A DNA stretch of 64,000 nucleotides from Candidatus Gastranaerophilales bacterium. GTDB lineage: Bacteria > Cyanobacteriota > Vampirovibrionia > Gastranaerophilales > Gastranaerophilaceae. The stretch covers positions 1 to 64,000 of the forward strand of contig CALVHA010000002.1 in assembly GCA_944327255.1 (NCBI GenBank), read 5' to 3'. Within the stretch, counting starts at the first letter, position 1; each line of letters begins with the position of its first letter. The notes below the pieces were generated by a model, which saw only the letters and a program-made list of their open reading frames with translations, searched no databases and was not told where the DNA came from. Made by a program: the position numbers and the translations under genes. Below, piece by piece: positions 52,167 to 61,415 of this stretch.

Positions 52167-53789
52167 ATGAGTAATCTACAATTTCAGAATGATCTTGACC
52201 GGCTGATAGCAGTATTACCGGACAAGGTTAAAAGGTATATAACTTATGAACAGATGGAGGACGTCATTGAAATTGTGCTTGATATCGGGCGAACTCCTGA
52301 AATAAGGCATTCGGGCGGGCGTATTGAATATTTGGGAGAAGAACCCGTTGTTGAAGAGGACATCAAGTATATAACGCAAAGAATTCAGAATTTTACATCT
52401 GATAATCGTTCAGGGATCCCCGGAACACTCCACAGAATCAGTGCAATAAGAAACCGACAAGGCAAAGTTATAGGTCTTACATGCAGAATTGGTAGAGTTG
52501 TTACGGGGACAATTGCTTGTATAAAAGATTTTTGTATGATGGGAAAAAGTATCCTATTCTTGGGTAGACCTGGTGTGGGGAAAACTACAAAATTAAGAGA
52601 AATTTCACGTCTTGTGGCTGATGAGCTTGGAAAACGCGTTGTTGTTGTTGATACGTCAAATGAAATTGCAGGAGATGGCGATACTCCTCATCCTGCAATC
52701 GGACATGCCAGAAGAATGCAGGTTTCTCAACCTCAGTATCAAAAAGATATCATGATTGAAGCGGTTGAAAACCACACTCCTGAAGTAATTGTTGTTGATG
52801 AAATCGGGACGGAAGAAGAAGCTCAGGCGGCAAGAACAATTGCAGAACGTGGTGTTATGTTAATTGCAACAGCACACGGAAATTCTTTGGAAAGTCTGAT
52901 TAAGAACCCAACACTTTCGGATTTGGTTGGAGGTATCCAATCAGTTACACTTGGTGATGATGAGGCAAGAAGAAGGGCTTCTCAAAAGACAGTTTTGGAA
53001 AGAGAAAAGCAACCTACTTTTGATATTGTTATAGAAATTCTGGATAGAAATACTCTTGCTGTATATAAAGATACGGCAGAAGCTGTTGATTACATTTTGA
53101 GGGGTTGGCCTATAAGACCGGAAATAAGAAAGGTTGATAAAACTTATGAAGAAGCTCCTCAGCCAAAACCGGAACCAAAACATGAACCTACAATATCAGA
53201 ACAAATTAATGCACTTGAGCAAAAAATCAATCCTTCTGACAGCTTAAAATATAGTTTTTCAAGGCAAAAATATGTTGAAGATGTTAAAAATTATAAAAAG
53301 ATATACTTATATGCAGTTTCAAGAACGATTGTAGAGAAAGTTATCGAACGTTTGGATTTGAATGCTGAAATTACACGAAATTTGGATGATGCAGATATTG
53401 TAATTGCTCATAAAAATTTTGCAAAAGGCGGGGCCAAAGTTCTGAGCACTGCAAATGATTATAGATTGCAGATATTTTATGTAAAAACCAATTCGATGGC
53501 TCAAATTCAAAAAGTTCTAAAAGATGCGTTGCAAATAACTGAAACCTCAGAAACTTTACAGGGATATTATGATGATGCAGAAAGGGCATTAGATGAGGCA
53601 AAGGCTGCAATAAATAAAATTCTTGCAGGTGCAGAACACATTGAATTGCAACCGCAAAATCAGCAAATAAGAAAACTTCAGCATGAACTTGTCGAGCAAC
53701 ATAATCTTACGAGCAAAAGTATCGGTGAAGGTGCAAATCGCCACTTAAAAATTGTTGGCGGGCAAGATTTTGAAAAAAAGATTAGCTAA
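52167..53789 (+). CDS. Ycf45-like AAA/R3H-domain ATPase
   Basis: 540 residues; AAAGG upstream. Walker A LGRPGVGKTTKL (residues about 131-142), then DTSNEIAGDGDTPHPAIGHARRM, PEVIVVDEIGTEEEAQAARTIAERG and TAHGNSLESLIKNPTLSDLVGGI; the N-terminal part (LIAVLPDKVKRYITYEQMEDVIEIVLDIGRTPEIRH) is also characteristic of the Ycf45 family. The C-terminal section ends with an R3H-type motif (RKLQH, then an N-R-H element), implying single-stranded nucleic acid binding. Found in cyanobacteria and plastids and, related, in spore formers; exact role unknown. It is a lineage marker here. Confidence 0.85.
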   Translation: MSNLQFQNDLDRLIAVLPDKVKRYITYEQMEDVIEIVLDIGRTPEIRHSGGRIEYLGEEPVVEEDIKYITQRIQNFTSDNRSGIPGTLHRISAIRNRQGKVIGLTCRIGRVVTGTIACIKDFCMMGKSILFLGRPGVGKTTKLREISRLVADELGKRVVVVDTSNEIAGDGDTPHPAIGHARRMQVSQPQYQKDIMIEAVENHTPEVIVVDEIGTEEEAQAARTIAERGVMLIATAHGNSLESLIKNPTLSDLVGGIQSVTLGDDEARRRASQKTVLEREKQPTFDIVIEILDRNTLAVYKDTAEAVDYILRGWPIRPEIRKVDKTYEEAPQPKPEPKHEPTISEQINALEQKINPSDSLKYSFSRQKYVEDVKNYKKIYLYAVSRTIVEKVIERLDLNAEITRNLDDADIVIAHKNFAKGGAKVLSTANDYRLQIFYVKTNSMAQIQKVLKDALQITETSETLQGYYDDAERALDEAKAAINKILAGAEHIELQPQNQQIRKLQHELVEQHNLTSKSIGEGANRHLKIVGGQDFEKKIS

Positions 53790-53927
53790 TAACATTTCCC
53801 CTTAATCTTTTGTATATATATGTATTTATATCATGTTACGAATTGTAAACATAAAACACCCTAAAAAGGCAATTATTTAAATGATATATACTTTATATAT
53901 ATAAAAGAATAAGAAAGAGGTCCAAAT

Positions 53928-54767
53928 ATGGGTTTTGATGGTATAAGAAATAATCCGAAACAATTGAGCAGACCGATGAGTCGGCAGGCATTTCGCCCTG
54001 GACAATGGAACGGTGCAAGAATTGGTTCCAGAAGTACTACTTATATCCAGAATAACTTCTATGGTCCATCTTCTACATATAGGGGATGGGGCGATGCTTG
54101 GGCTTCATATGATACAATGCCATCACCACCTCGGAATGATAGCAACAAGATGAGTGTTCTAGGGTGGATAGGTCTTGGAACTGGCTTATTGGGTGGAATT
54201 TTGAGTCTATTTGGAGGCAAAAAAGATGCTGCGCCAGCAGAACAGGGTGCTCCTGAAAATACAGCACAATCAAGAGCTGTTACGGAACAGCCTGTACAGC
54301 CACAACAATCTGAAACGGTTCAGCCTGTTCAAACTCAACCTGTTAATAACGAGTCAACTGTTACAACAACGCCGGTGTCTCAAGAAGCACCGGAAGAAGA
54401 AATCCCTACAGTTGATAATTTTAACTGGAATAGCGGTTTTGAGACATATGCTATGGATGAGGCTGTTAATGGAAAATCTCCTACAGAAGAAATAAGCGGT
54501 AAAATTAATGTAACTGAAAAGGATCAGGATGGTAAAGCTCCTAAGAAGTTTACATTAAATGACGGTGGTAATACTTATACATTTGAAAAAATAGAAAGTG
54601 CTGACGGAAAAGTTTCATACAAATGTACAGGTTGCACAGGAGGTAAAGAAAAGACATACACTCAGGGTAATATATATAACTGTAATATGGTTGGCGGAAA
54701 ACCTGTTCTTATTCAGCCTAAGAATGCTGATGGTTGGGGTAAGGGTCTTGATAGATCCAACCCGTAA
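53928..54767 (+). CDS. Hypothetical protein with linker and C-terminal beta domain
   Basis: 279 residues; GAGG precedes ATG. The N-terminal 70 residues are glycine/arginine/tyrosine-rich and not predicted globular. A membrane segment or hydrophobic hairpin lies at about 74-94 (SVLGWIGLGTGLLGGILSLF). A disordered Q/P/T-rich linker (about 100-160) connects to a beta-rich tail with four cysteine/aromatic turns (YKCTGCTGGKEKTYTQGNIYNCN). No Sec signal. Ended by a terminator at 54777. Function unknown. Confidence 0.65.
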   Translation: MGFDGIRNNPKQLSRPMSRQAFRPGQWNGARIGSRSTTYIQNNFYGPSSTYRGWGDAWASYDTMPSPPRNDSNKMSVLGWIGLGTGLLGGILSLFGGKKDAAPAEQGAPENTAQSRAVTEQPVQPQQSETVQPVQTQPVNNESTVTTTPVSQEAPEEEIPTVDNFNWNSGFETYAMDEAVNGKSPTEEISGKINVTEKDQDGKAPKKFTLNDGGNTYTFEKIESADGKVSYKCTGCTGGKEKTYTQGNIYNCNMVGGKPVLIQPKNADGWGKGLDRSNP

Positions 54768-54776
54768 TAGATATTC

Positions 54777-54802
54777 AAAGACGGATCAAATCCGTCTTTT
54801 TT
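54777..54802. terminator. Bidirectional intrinsic terminator
   Basis: AAAGACGGA (54777-54785) pairs with TCCGTCTTT (54791-54799) around a TCAAA loop, with a T-run to 54802. It lies between the two convergent genes ending at 54767 and 54801. Confidence 0.82.
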
Positions 54803-55787
54803 AGTTAACAGCGATTCCGTTTTCTCCAAATAAGAAAACTTGAAGCGCATTTTCTTTTTGTCTTATAGGCTTATATAAATCTTTAACAAGTACATTTTGT
54901 GTTTGAATACAGTTGAAATTTTTGTTTTTTAAGTATTCCTCAAATTTATCTGAAGTTTTCGTATATTTTTTTTGTTTAATAAATGTGTAGAAGTATGATT
55001 TTCTTGCAGAAATTTCATTAATAGCGAACGCTAATATTTCATCGTAAGAGATTTCGTAACCGTTATTTGTTGTTAAATCAAGGATAAAGTTTGTGTTATC
55101 ACTTGTTGTAACTGATAAATAAGCAATTATTCTGTGATGCAAAGGCTCTTCAAGAACGTATCTGTTTTTATAAAAATTAGTAATTCCTTCAAAAAATGGT
55201 TCTTTAAATTCCGATTTAATTCTTACTAGAGAAGGCTTGTAGAGTGCATTTAGCTCTCCGTTATATAAATCGCTTACTTTTTTTGCATCAGAATTTTGAC
55301 AAACTCTGAAGTTTGCAGGATGAACATCTTTTGTTTGGAAATTTTCAATTTTCCAAAGATTTTCTGAAGAACAGTGCCGAAAACCGCATTGATTCAAAAA
55401 CAATCCGAAAAGCTCCTCATGAGAAGCATCTATTGTTACAGAAAATGATGTGGCCCCTTTGGCACCATAGCGTGCTATTGCAAAATCAACTAATTGTTTT
55501 CCTACATCATAAAGATTATTTTGAAAAATCAGCCTTGTGATATTAATTTTATAAGGATTTCCCATCGTCGGTAAGATAGTAATCATTCCGAGAATTTCGT
55601 TTTTTTCAAGCAGGATAAATGATTCAGGTAAGAATTTATATTTAAGCGGAAAAAATTTGTGTATAGTTCTAACAGCTTCCGTTCTCATTTCCCTGGCAAA
55701 TCTGTCACTATCATCACTGCCAAGGTATTCTGTCATTTTTCTGATTTTTGGAATATCGAAACAGTTTAGCTGTTTAATTCTTGTCAT
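54801..55787 (-). CDS. Hypothetical GNAT-like protein
   Basis: 328 residues. The N-terminal part has strand/helix order of a GNAT fold (ESFILLEKNEILGMITILPTM, then NLYDVGKQLVDFAIARYGAKGATSFSVTIDASHEELFGLFLNQCGFRHCS), but the acyl-CoA loop is weak. A second, similar half (residues about 170-290) may be a second GNAT-like domain, as in tandem-GNAT proteins. No partner gene. An acyltransferase role is inference only. Confidence 0.5.
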   Translation of the reverse strand: MTRIKQLNCFDIPKIRKMTEYLGSDDSDRFAREMRTEAVRTIHKFFPLKYKFLPESFILLEKNEILGMITILPTMGNPYKINITRLIFQNNLYDVGKQLVDFAIARYGAKGATSFSVTIDASHEELFGLFLNQCGFRHCSSENLWKIENFQTKDVHPANFRVCQNSDAKKVSDLYNGELNALYKPSLVRIKSEFKEPFFEGITNFYKNRYVLEEPLHHRIIAYLSVTTSDNTNFILDLTTNNGYEISYDEILAFAINEISARKSYFYTFIKQKKYTKTSDKFEEYLKNKNFNCIQTQNVLVKDLYKPIRQKENALQVFLFGENGIAVN

Positions 55788-55859
55788 ATCTTTATTATAT
55801 ATTTTTTTTTGTTTATTCGCAAGGTTTATGATAAAATTTTTTACGAGAAACGGGTATAT

Positions 55860-56840
55860 ATGAAAACAGCAATAATTGAAAAAGGAAAAATCTCTGTAAA
55901 AGAGCAGTCTGATTTAAAATTAGAGGATAAAGATGGAGCTATTGTTAAGGTTCTTGGATGTGGTTTATGCGGCTCTGATATTGTTAAATTGAGAGAGCAT
56001 ATTTCGCCTGACGGAACAGTTTTAGGGCATGAAATTGTTGCCGAAATTGTTGAAATTAAATCTAATACGGAATTTAAGCAGGGAGATAGAATCATCACTT
56101 CTCATCATATTCCTTGTGGAAAATGTAACTACTGTCTGCATGGAAATGTTTCTATGTGTACGCATTTTAAGGGAACAAATATTCGTCCCGGAGGGTTCAG
56201 TGAACTAGTTTATGTTTCGGAAGAACACTTGCAAAATGTAGCTTATTTAATTCCTGACAATCTTAGTGAAGTGGAGGCTTCTTTTTATGAACCTCTCGGA
56301 TGCTGCGTCAGAGCGGTAAAACGTGCTAACTTAATGAAGGGTTCAACGGTTCTTGTAATAGGTCTTGGTTCTATCGGAATTTTAATGGCTCAAGCTTTGA
56401 ATGCATATGGAATGGATGTTATCGGTTGTGATTTACTACAGGAAAGAATCGATTTTTTGAAAAGTTTTGGAATTGATGCTTTTCATGTTAAAGATTTGCC
56501 TGAAAGACTTGAGGCTGATGCTATTTTCATGACATCTGGTGCGGATAAGGCTATTGATACGGCTTTAAAATCTGTAAGAAACGGCGGGACAATACTTGTT
56601 TTTGCAAGTACTCCTTTAAACTTCGGGTATCCGAATAATGAAATTTATTATAGAGAACTTACTGTGCTGGGGAGTTATTCGCCTGCTCCTGTTGATTTAA
56701 AAGATTCTTTGGAACTTTTAAGAAGCGGAAAGGTAAATGTTAAAGGAATTTTAACTGTTTATAAATTAGATGATATTCAAAAAGCTTTTGATGATACTAT
56801 TGCAAATAAAATTATGAAGGCTTATATAAAAATTAATTAA
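55860..56840 (+). CDS. Zinc-dependent alcohol dehydrogenase (MDR), first copy
   Basis: 326 residues from ATG 55860; the longer ORF start is within the upstream gap and lacks a ribosome site. MDR pattern: catalytic zinc in GCGLCGSDIVKL and GHEIVAEIVE; structural zinc CGKCNYCLHGNVSMC; EPLGCCVRAVKRANL; NAD(P)-binding VLVIGLGSIGILMAQAL. It oxidises or reduces an alcohol/carbonyl substrate; the substrate is not evident. It pairs with the next MDR gene (15-nt gap), so the two probably act in consecutive or related steps. Confidence 0.85.
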   Translation: MKTAIIEKGKISVKEQSDLKLEDKDGAIVKVLGCGLCGSDIVKLREHISPDGTVLGHEIVAEIVEIKSNTEFKQGDRIITSHHIPCGKCNYCLHGNVSMCTHFKGTNIRPGGFSELVYVSEEHLQNVAYLIPDNLSEVEASFYEPLGCCVRAVKRANLMKGSTVLVIGLGSIGILMAQALNAYGMDVIGCDLLQERIDFLKSFGIDAFHVKDLPERLEADAIFMTSGADKAIDTALKSVRNGGTILVFASTPLNFGYPNNEIYYRELTVLGSYSPAPVDLKDSLELLRSGKVNVKGILTVYKLDDIQKAFDDTIANKIMKAYIKIN

Positions 56841-56855
56841 AAAGGAAAAAAATAA

Positions 56856-57893
56856 ATGCGTGCAATTCAATATTACGGGCCACAGAATATAAAGCTGGAA
56901 AATGTTATGGTTAAACCTCCACAGGCAGGAGAAATCGTAGTTAAGGTTGAGTCTGCTCTGACTTGCGGAACTGATGTTAAAACTTTCAGGCGTGGTCATC
57001 CTGTTTTAATAAAAAATATTCCATCTGGGTTCGGGCATGAATTTGCAGGTATAGTTGACAGAGTCGGAGCAGGAGTTAAAAATGTTAAAGTTGGGGACAG
57101 AGTTGTTGCTGCAAATTCTGCTCCATGTGGAAAGTGTTTTTATTGCAGAAGAGAAGAGTATAATTTGTGTGAAAATCTTGACTTATTAAATGGTGCTTAC
57201 GCAGAATATATTACTGTTCCGGCACGAATTGTCGAAAAAAATACAATAATTATCCCGAATTCTTTGAGTTTTGATAAAGCTGCTTTTTGCGAACCTCTTG
57301 CAAATGTTGTACACGGAGTTGAAAGAACAGGTATAAAAGATGGTGATACCGTCGGAATTATTGGGATAGGACCTATTGGTTTAATGTTTGCCCGTCTTGC
57401 AAAATTAAAGGGGGCAAGGGTTATAGTTGCAGGAAGAAATCCTTTAAAACTTCGTATGGCAGAGGAATTTTCTCATGCTGATGAAATTGTAGATTTAACT
57501 AAATATCCTAATCCTGAAAAGATTTTTAAAGCTTTTACCGAAGAGGGTAAAGGACTGGATGTAGCTGTCGAGTGTGTCGGACTTCCTGAAATTTGGGAGA
57601 GAATTTTCACTTGTGTAAGACCTGGAGGAACCGTACACTTTTTTGGAGGGTGTAAATCCGGATCTACGGTTACATTTGATACAACAAGAATGCATTATGG
57701 TGATATAAGATTAATGAGTGTTTTTCATCATACTCCTAAATATTTCAGAATGGCGCTTGATTATATTGCATCTGGAAATGTTGAAGTTGAGAAGCTTATT
57801 ACGGATACAATAGGTCTTGAAGATATTGAGTATGCGATGGAACAGCATATAGCAGGAAAGGCAATCAAATTTTTGGTGAAACCGTGGAAATAG
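56856..57893 (+). CDS. Zinc-dependent alcohol dehydrogenase (MDR), second copy
   Basis: 345 residues. Catalytic zinc: ALTCGTDVKTFRRGHP and GHEFAGIVD; structural zinc CGKCFYCRREEYNLC; NAD(P) loop VGIIGIGPIGLMFARLAKLKG; later VECVGLPEIW. Typical of sorbitol/threonine-dehydrogenase-like MDR enzymes. The preceding dehydrogenase differs (shorter, less similar), so this is a two-gene unit, not a recent duplication. Substrate unknown; followed by an orphan small gene at 57993. Confidence 0.88.
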   Translation: MRAIQYYGPQNIKLENVMVKPPQAGEIVVKVESALTCGTDVKTFRRGHPVLIKNIPSGFGHEFAGIVDRVGAGVKNVKVGDRVVAANSAPCGKCFYCRREEYNLCENLDLLNGAYAEYITVPARIVEKNTIIIPNSLSFDKAAFCEPLANVVHGVERTGIKDGDTVGIIGIGPIGLMFARLAKLKGARVIVAGRNPLKLRMAEEFSHADEIVDLTKYPNPEKIFKAFTEEGKGLDVAVECVGLPEIWERIFTCVRPGGTVHFFGGCKSGSTVTFDTTRMHYGDIRLMSVFHHTPKYFRMALDYIASGNVEVEKLITDTIGLEDIEYAMEQHIAGKAIKFLVKPWK

Positions 57894-57992
57894 TTTTTTA
57901 ACATTTGTAACAAAGTTATTTTAAAAATTAAAGATTTTTCTGAAGAGTTCCGATTATTAACTTGTAATCAGAAATCTAAGGAGAATTTATAA

Positions 57993-58148
57993 ATGTTAAA
58001 AAAGATTGTATCCCCATCGTCAAATAAATGTGACAGTGTGGAATTTATATTAAGAGGAGCGAGACGACGCCGTTCAATGGCGATTACAACTGCCAGAAGT
58101 ATATCTTCCGAGGCAGGAATTCAGACCAAATTTGCAGTGGTCAAATAA
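57993..58148 (+). CDS. Small Arg-rich hypothetical protein (51 residues)
   Basis: Reading frame of 51 residues with AAGGAG before ATG 57993. It reads MLKKIVSPSSNKCDSVEFIL, then RGARRRRSMAITTARSISS and a short tail. The RGARRRRS cluster and the absence of long hydrophobic stretches make it a strongly basic small protein, plausibly nucleic acid-binding. It ends just before a double terminator. No family recognised, but start signals and neatness favour a real gene. Confidence 0.6.
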   Translation: MLKKIVSPSSNKCDSVEFILRGARRRRSMAITTARSISSEAGIQTKFAVVK

Positions 58149-58177
58149 TTTTAATATTGTAAGAAAAGAGAGTTTTG

Positions 58178-58210
58178 TAAAAAAGGCCGATTGTTTAACC
58201 GGTCTTTTTT
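58178..58210 (+). terminator. Intrinsic terminator
   Basis: AAAAAGGCCG pairs with CGGTCTTTTT (one G-U wobble), ending the dehydrogenase/small protein unit on the plus strand. Confidence 0.82.
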
Positions 58211-58222
58211 ATTTTATATAGT

Positions 58223-58249
58223 AAAACGGGGTTTTTTATACCCCGTTTT
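58223..58249. terminator. Second intrinsic terminator
   Basis: AAAACGGGG pairs with CCCCGTTTT, with T/A runs both sides. It is mainly in position to end rpmA on the minus strand, back-to-back with the previous hairpin. Confidence 0.82.
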
Positions 58250-58274
58250 TTGTTTCTGTTGTTTTATTTAATAT

Positions 58275-58529
58275 CTATACTGCGTAAACGCTGACTTGTT
58301 TACGATCACGTCTGTGAGCTTCGAATTTTACCTGACCGTCGATAATAGCATATAATGTATCATCAGAGCCAATACCTACGTTATTTCCAGGATGAATTTT
58401 TGTTCCTCTTTGACGAACAAGAATATTTCCTGCTTTAACGATTTCTCCGCTGAATCTTTTTACGCCCAGACGTTTCGCTTCGGAGTCACGACCGTTACGG
58501 GTAGATCCCATACCTTTCTTATGTGCCAT
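58275..58529 (-). CDS. rpmA: 50S ribosomal protein L27
   Basis: 84 residues. Complete L27: [29 protein letters not shown] at the start, then [29 protein letters not shown]27 reaches toward the peptidyl transferase centre. The start lacks the cleavable N-terminal extension found in Firmicutes and some others. Downstream partner of rplU, 31-nt gap, the standard rplU-rpmA order. Confidence 0.98.
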   Translation of the reverse strand: MAHKKGMGSTRNGRDSEAKRLGVKRFSGEIVKAGNILVRQRGTKIHPGNNVGIGSDDTLYAIIDGQVKFEAHRRDRKQVSVYAV

Positions 58530-58560
58530 TGTTATTTCTCCTTGTTAATTTTTTTGTTAA

Positions 58561-58914
58561 CTATGCTTCTGCTGATTCTTCAGTTGAAGCTGATTTTTTA
58601 GCTGAAGTTCTGATTTTATTAATCATTACTCTTGTAAAGCATTGTCTGTGACCTTGTTTTTTTCTGTAGCCTTTTTTAGGTCTTTGTTTAAAGACAATAA
58701 CTTTTTTAGCTTTATCGTGAGCCATAACCGTTCCTTCTACAGAAGCGCCTGATACGTATGGCTGACCTACTTTTGATTTTTTTCCGTTAACTAACATAAC
58801 GATTTTGTCAAAAGTTACTTTTGCATCTTTTTCAGCATCCAACAATTCGATATCAACGTAACGTCCTTCTTCTACAGGATATTGTTTTCCGCCTGTTTCA
58901 ACTATTGCGTACAT
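58561..58914 (-). CDS. rplU: 50S ribosomal protein L21
   Basis: 117 residues. L21 core: [41 protein letters not shown], then [51 protein letters not shown]. It has a short lysine/serine/glutamate C-terminal tail of about 15 residues beyond the usual end. It binds domain regions of 23S rRNA in the large subunit. First gene of rplU-rpmA. The 190-nt gap upstream contains no recognised L21 leader motif. Confidence 0.98.
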   Translation of the reverse strand: MYAIVETGGKQYPVEEGRYVDIELLDAEKDAKVTFDKIVMLVNGKKSKVGQPYVSGASVEGTVMAHDKAKKVIVFKQRPKKGYRKKQGHRQCFTRVMINKIRTSAKKSASTEESAEA

Positions 58915-59104
58915 TTGTCTTTTCCTTTCATTTTAGGTTTCGTAACCCTTGTTTCTAATTGCTATTTATATTCAATATAGAAGGGAATTTTCCCCTGTCA
59001 GGGTTTTATAAAACGAGTTACCTATAGTAATACACGTATCATGATTATGCCTTAGTCAAAGCTTACTGTCAAGTAGTATTAATATTTATTAAGATTTATC
59101 CTGC

Positions 59105-59960
59105 TTATTCATTTTCAAATCTATAAAATTCATATTTATTATTACTATCTTTTTGGAAAACTCCTTTAAGATTGCCGTCAGGTGAATATTGGTATGATAA
59201 ATTTCCCTTGACTTTTTCGATATTGTCCAGTTTCCCGCTATTAAAATTAAAATTGAAAATGGTGTTCTCATGATCTATGTATCTTATTTTGCCGTCGCGA
59301 TAAGATACATGTAGTACTTTCTCCTGATTGCTGTTTTCGTCTATTATATAAAATAATTTATTATTGCTAAGTCCAATCGATCTTTTATTCCCGTTAGGAA
59401 GTTGGATTTGCTCATAATCCCCATCAATTTTGCTGATATCTATTTGTTCGATGTCTTTTATAATTGGGGTTGGATCCGGAACTTCTATTTTCCGGGGAAC
59501 TCCTTCAAATAAGTCATTGATAACTGCATTAAGACGTGCGGATTCAGATGCTTCGTCATTAATTGCTCTTGAAAGATCATCTTCAACCGTACGGGAAGCA
59601 GTGTTTTCTGCTTTTGTTTCAATATCGTCTTCAATGGAATTTAGTTTTCTTTCAATTTCTTGTTCAAGGTCAGAGGCGTTTTTCTTGGCTCCGTCGAGAA
59701 GTTTTTGCACTCCTTCTCCCAGGTGTCCTCTGCGCCCTAGAACTCCAAGTCCTATCAAGACTGCAGCTGAACTCAATCCTATAGACCAGTTCCTTACTTT
59801 GTTATTTTTTTTGTTGTTCGTTTGTTTGGAGAGTTTCCGGTTCGGTTTTTGTTTCAGGTGTTGCTGCAGGGGCTGCTGCCTGAGATTTTTCGGCTGTTTT
59901 GTTATATATTTGGCTTAAATAGTTTGATTCTGCCGTAAAATTTATTTTTGAAATTGACAT
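59105..59960 (-). CDS. Orphan membrane protein, frame interrupted at an A8 tract
   Basis: Two overlapping frames read as one gene if the A8 tract at 59805-59812 loses one A. Part 1 from ATG 59960: MSISKINFTAESNYLSQIYN then an A/P/T/E-rich linker ending NEQQKK-stop right after the tract. Part 2 (TTG 59776 is a weak start) would continue as NNKVRNWSIGLSSAAVLIGLGVLGRRG, giving a membrane segment, a charged coiled-coil-like stretch (SDLEQEIERKLNSIEDDIETK), then a beta-rich C-terminus with a YxYSPDGNLKGV element. Head peptide plus linker plus membrane helix fits the other lineage-specific proteins here. Phase variation, transcriptional slippage on A8, or a sequence error are alternatives. Confidence 0.55.
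59805..59812 (-). repeat. Homopolymeric A8 tract (T8 on plus strand) at a frame break
   Basis: Eight A on the minus strand at the exact point where the upstream frame reaches a stop and the downstream frame continues open. Removing one base restores one continuous frame. Slippage on A8 is a known source of frame change in RNA and DNA. Confidence 0.6.
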
Positions 59961-60074
59961 AGTTCTACCTACCTTGCTATATATATATAAAACCATATTC
60001 GGTTTAAATTTTGCTATATGGTTAAAAAATGTTAAGTTGTGTATTCCCTTTTTTGTTTGAAATATAATTAAGAT

Positions 60075-61415
60075 ATGATGTTTAAATTGGAAGAACTTAT
60101 ACAGGCAACGGGTGCGGAAATTCTAAAAAACAAGACTGATATTACGGATTTTGAGATTTCCACAGATACCAGAAAAATCGAGAGCGGGGAGATTTATCTG
60201 CCTTTAAAGGGTGAAAATTTTGACGGTGAAAATTTTCTGGACAAGGCTGTTTTGGCCGGTGCTGAAGGGTGTTTTATTTCAAAAGATGTTTATCCGAAAA
60301 ATGCAAATCTCGTTTTAAAAGTTAAGGATACAAAAAACGCATATTTGAAACTCGCGAATTTTCTGCGGTGTAAAGTTAATCCGAAAGTGATTGCAATTAC
60401 TGGAAGTTCCGGCAAAACTACCACTAAAGAAATAGTTTATTCAGTAATGAGTGAAAAGTTTAAAACCCATAAAACTTTTTCAAACCATAATAATGAAATC
60501 GGTTTTTGTGAAACCCTGATGACTATGCCTGAGAATACGGAAGTTTTGATAGTTGAGATGGGTATGAGAGGGTTTGGAGAAATTGAGCTTTTGTCTAAAT
60601 ATGCCGAACCGGATTTTGCTGTAATTACAAACGCAGGTTCGGCGCATATAGGGCGTTTAGGAAGCCTTGATAATATTGCAAAAGCAAAATCAGAAATTGT
60701 AAAATATTTAAAGCCTGACGGAGTGTTTATTTCTCAAAATAATGAAAGAATAAAAAAGTTTGCTCTCTATAACGGTAAAAAGATTTTTTATGATTTGGAT
60801 GATGTTTCTATTATTGAATCCAGACCTTCATATACCAAATTTATATATAAAGATAAGCAGTATGAGCTTAATGTTGAGGGTGATTATAATGTGGAAAATT
60901 CTCTTGCGGCAATTGAGCTCGGCTTTTTACTTAATATGAATTATGATGAAATTAAAGCAGGACTCAAGTCTTACAAGCCGATTGAAAAACGCTGGGAATC
61001 TCAAAATGTTGGAGGGTATTTGATTATAAATGATAGTTATAACGCAAATCCTGAGTCAATGAAGGCTTCTGTTTCAACATTTATTAAATTATATAATAAA
61101 CCAATAGTTATTCTTGGTGATATGGGGGAACTTGGTGAACATTCTAAAGAGCTTCATCATGAGGTAGGAGAGTATTTGAAAGGGATCTCAGAATGCAGAA
61201 CTGCTAAAGTTTTCACTGTTGGGCATTTGGCGAAGGAAATATCTGATACCCTTAAAGATTATGCTGAATTTGTAAAGAATTTTGAAAATAATGATGAAGT
61301 TGCAAAATATATTATTGATAATGTGGATGTAGGTACTACAATATTTTTAAAAGCATCTCGTTCAATGAGGTTTGAAGAGATAATAGCTCAACTTAAGGGA
61401 GAAATTAAAGTATGA
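60075..61415 (+). CDS. murF: UDP-N-acetylmuramoyl-tripeptide--D-alanyl-D-alanine ligase
   Basis: 446 residues. It adds D-Ala-D-Ala to the UDP-MurNAc tripeptide. N-terminal UDP-binding part (LEELIQATGAEILKN, ISTDTRKIESGEIYLPLKGENFDG), the ATP loop ITGSSGKTTTKE, NHNNEIGFCETLM, IVEMGMRGFGEIE and the C-terminal domain with RWESQ...IINDSYNANPESMKAS. First gene of the division and cell-wall cluster here; it overlaps mraY by 4 nt. An ATG one codon downstream is the equivalent start. Confidence 0.96.
   Translation: MMFKLEELIQATGAEILKNKTDITDFEISTDTRKIESGEIYLPLKGENFDGENFLDKAVLAGAEGCFISKDVYPKNANLVLKVKDTKNAYLKLANFLRCKVNPKVIAITGSSGKTTTKEIVYSVMSEKFKTHKTFSNHNNEIGFCETLMTMPENTEVLIVEMGMRGFGEIELLSKYAEPDFAVITNAGSAHIGRLGSLDNIAKAKSEIVKYLKPDGVFISQNNERIKKFALYNGKKIFYDLDDVSIIESRPSYTKFIYKDKQYELNVEGDYNVENSLAAIELGFLLNMNYDEIKAGLKSYKPIEKRWESQNVGGYLIINDSYNANPESMKASVSTFIKLYNKPIVILGDMGELGEHSKELHHEVGEYLKGISECRTAKVFTVGHLAKEISDTLKDYAEFVKNFENNDEVAKYIIDNVDVGTTIFLKASRSMRFEEIIAQLKGEIKV

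Noticed and set aside
58915..59104. L21 leader element upstream of rplU
   Set aside because: No recognisable conserved stem in the gap by eye; not enough to call.
59105..59776. A stand-alone gene starting at TTG 59776
   Set aside because: A weak start with poor ribosome site spacing, and the open frame extends into the A8 run joined to the upstream frame.
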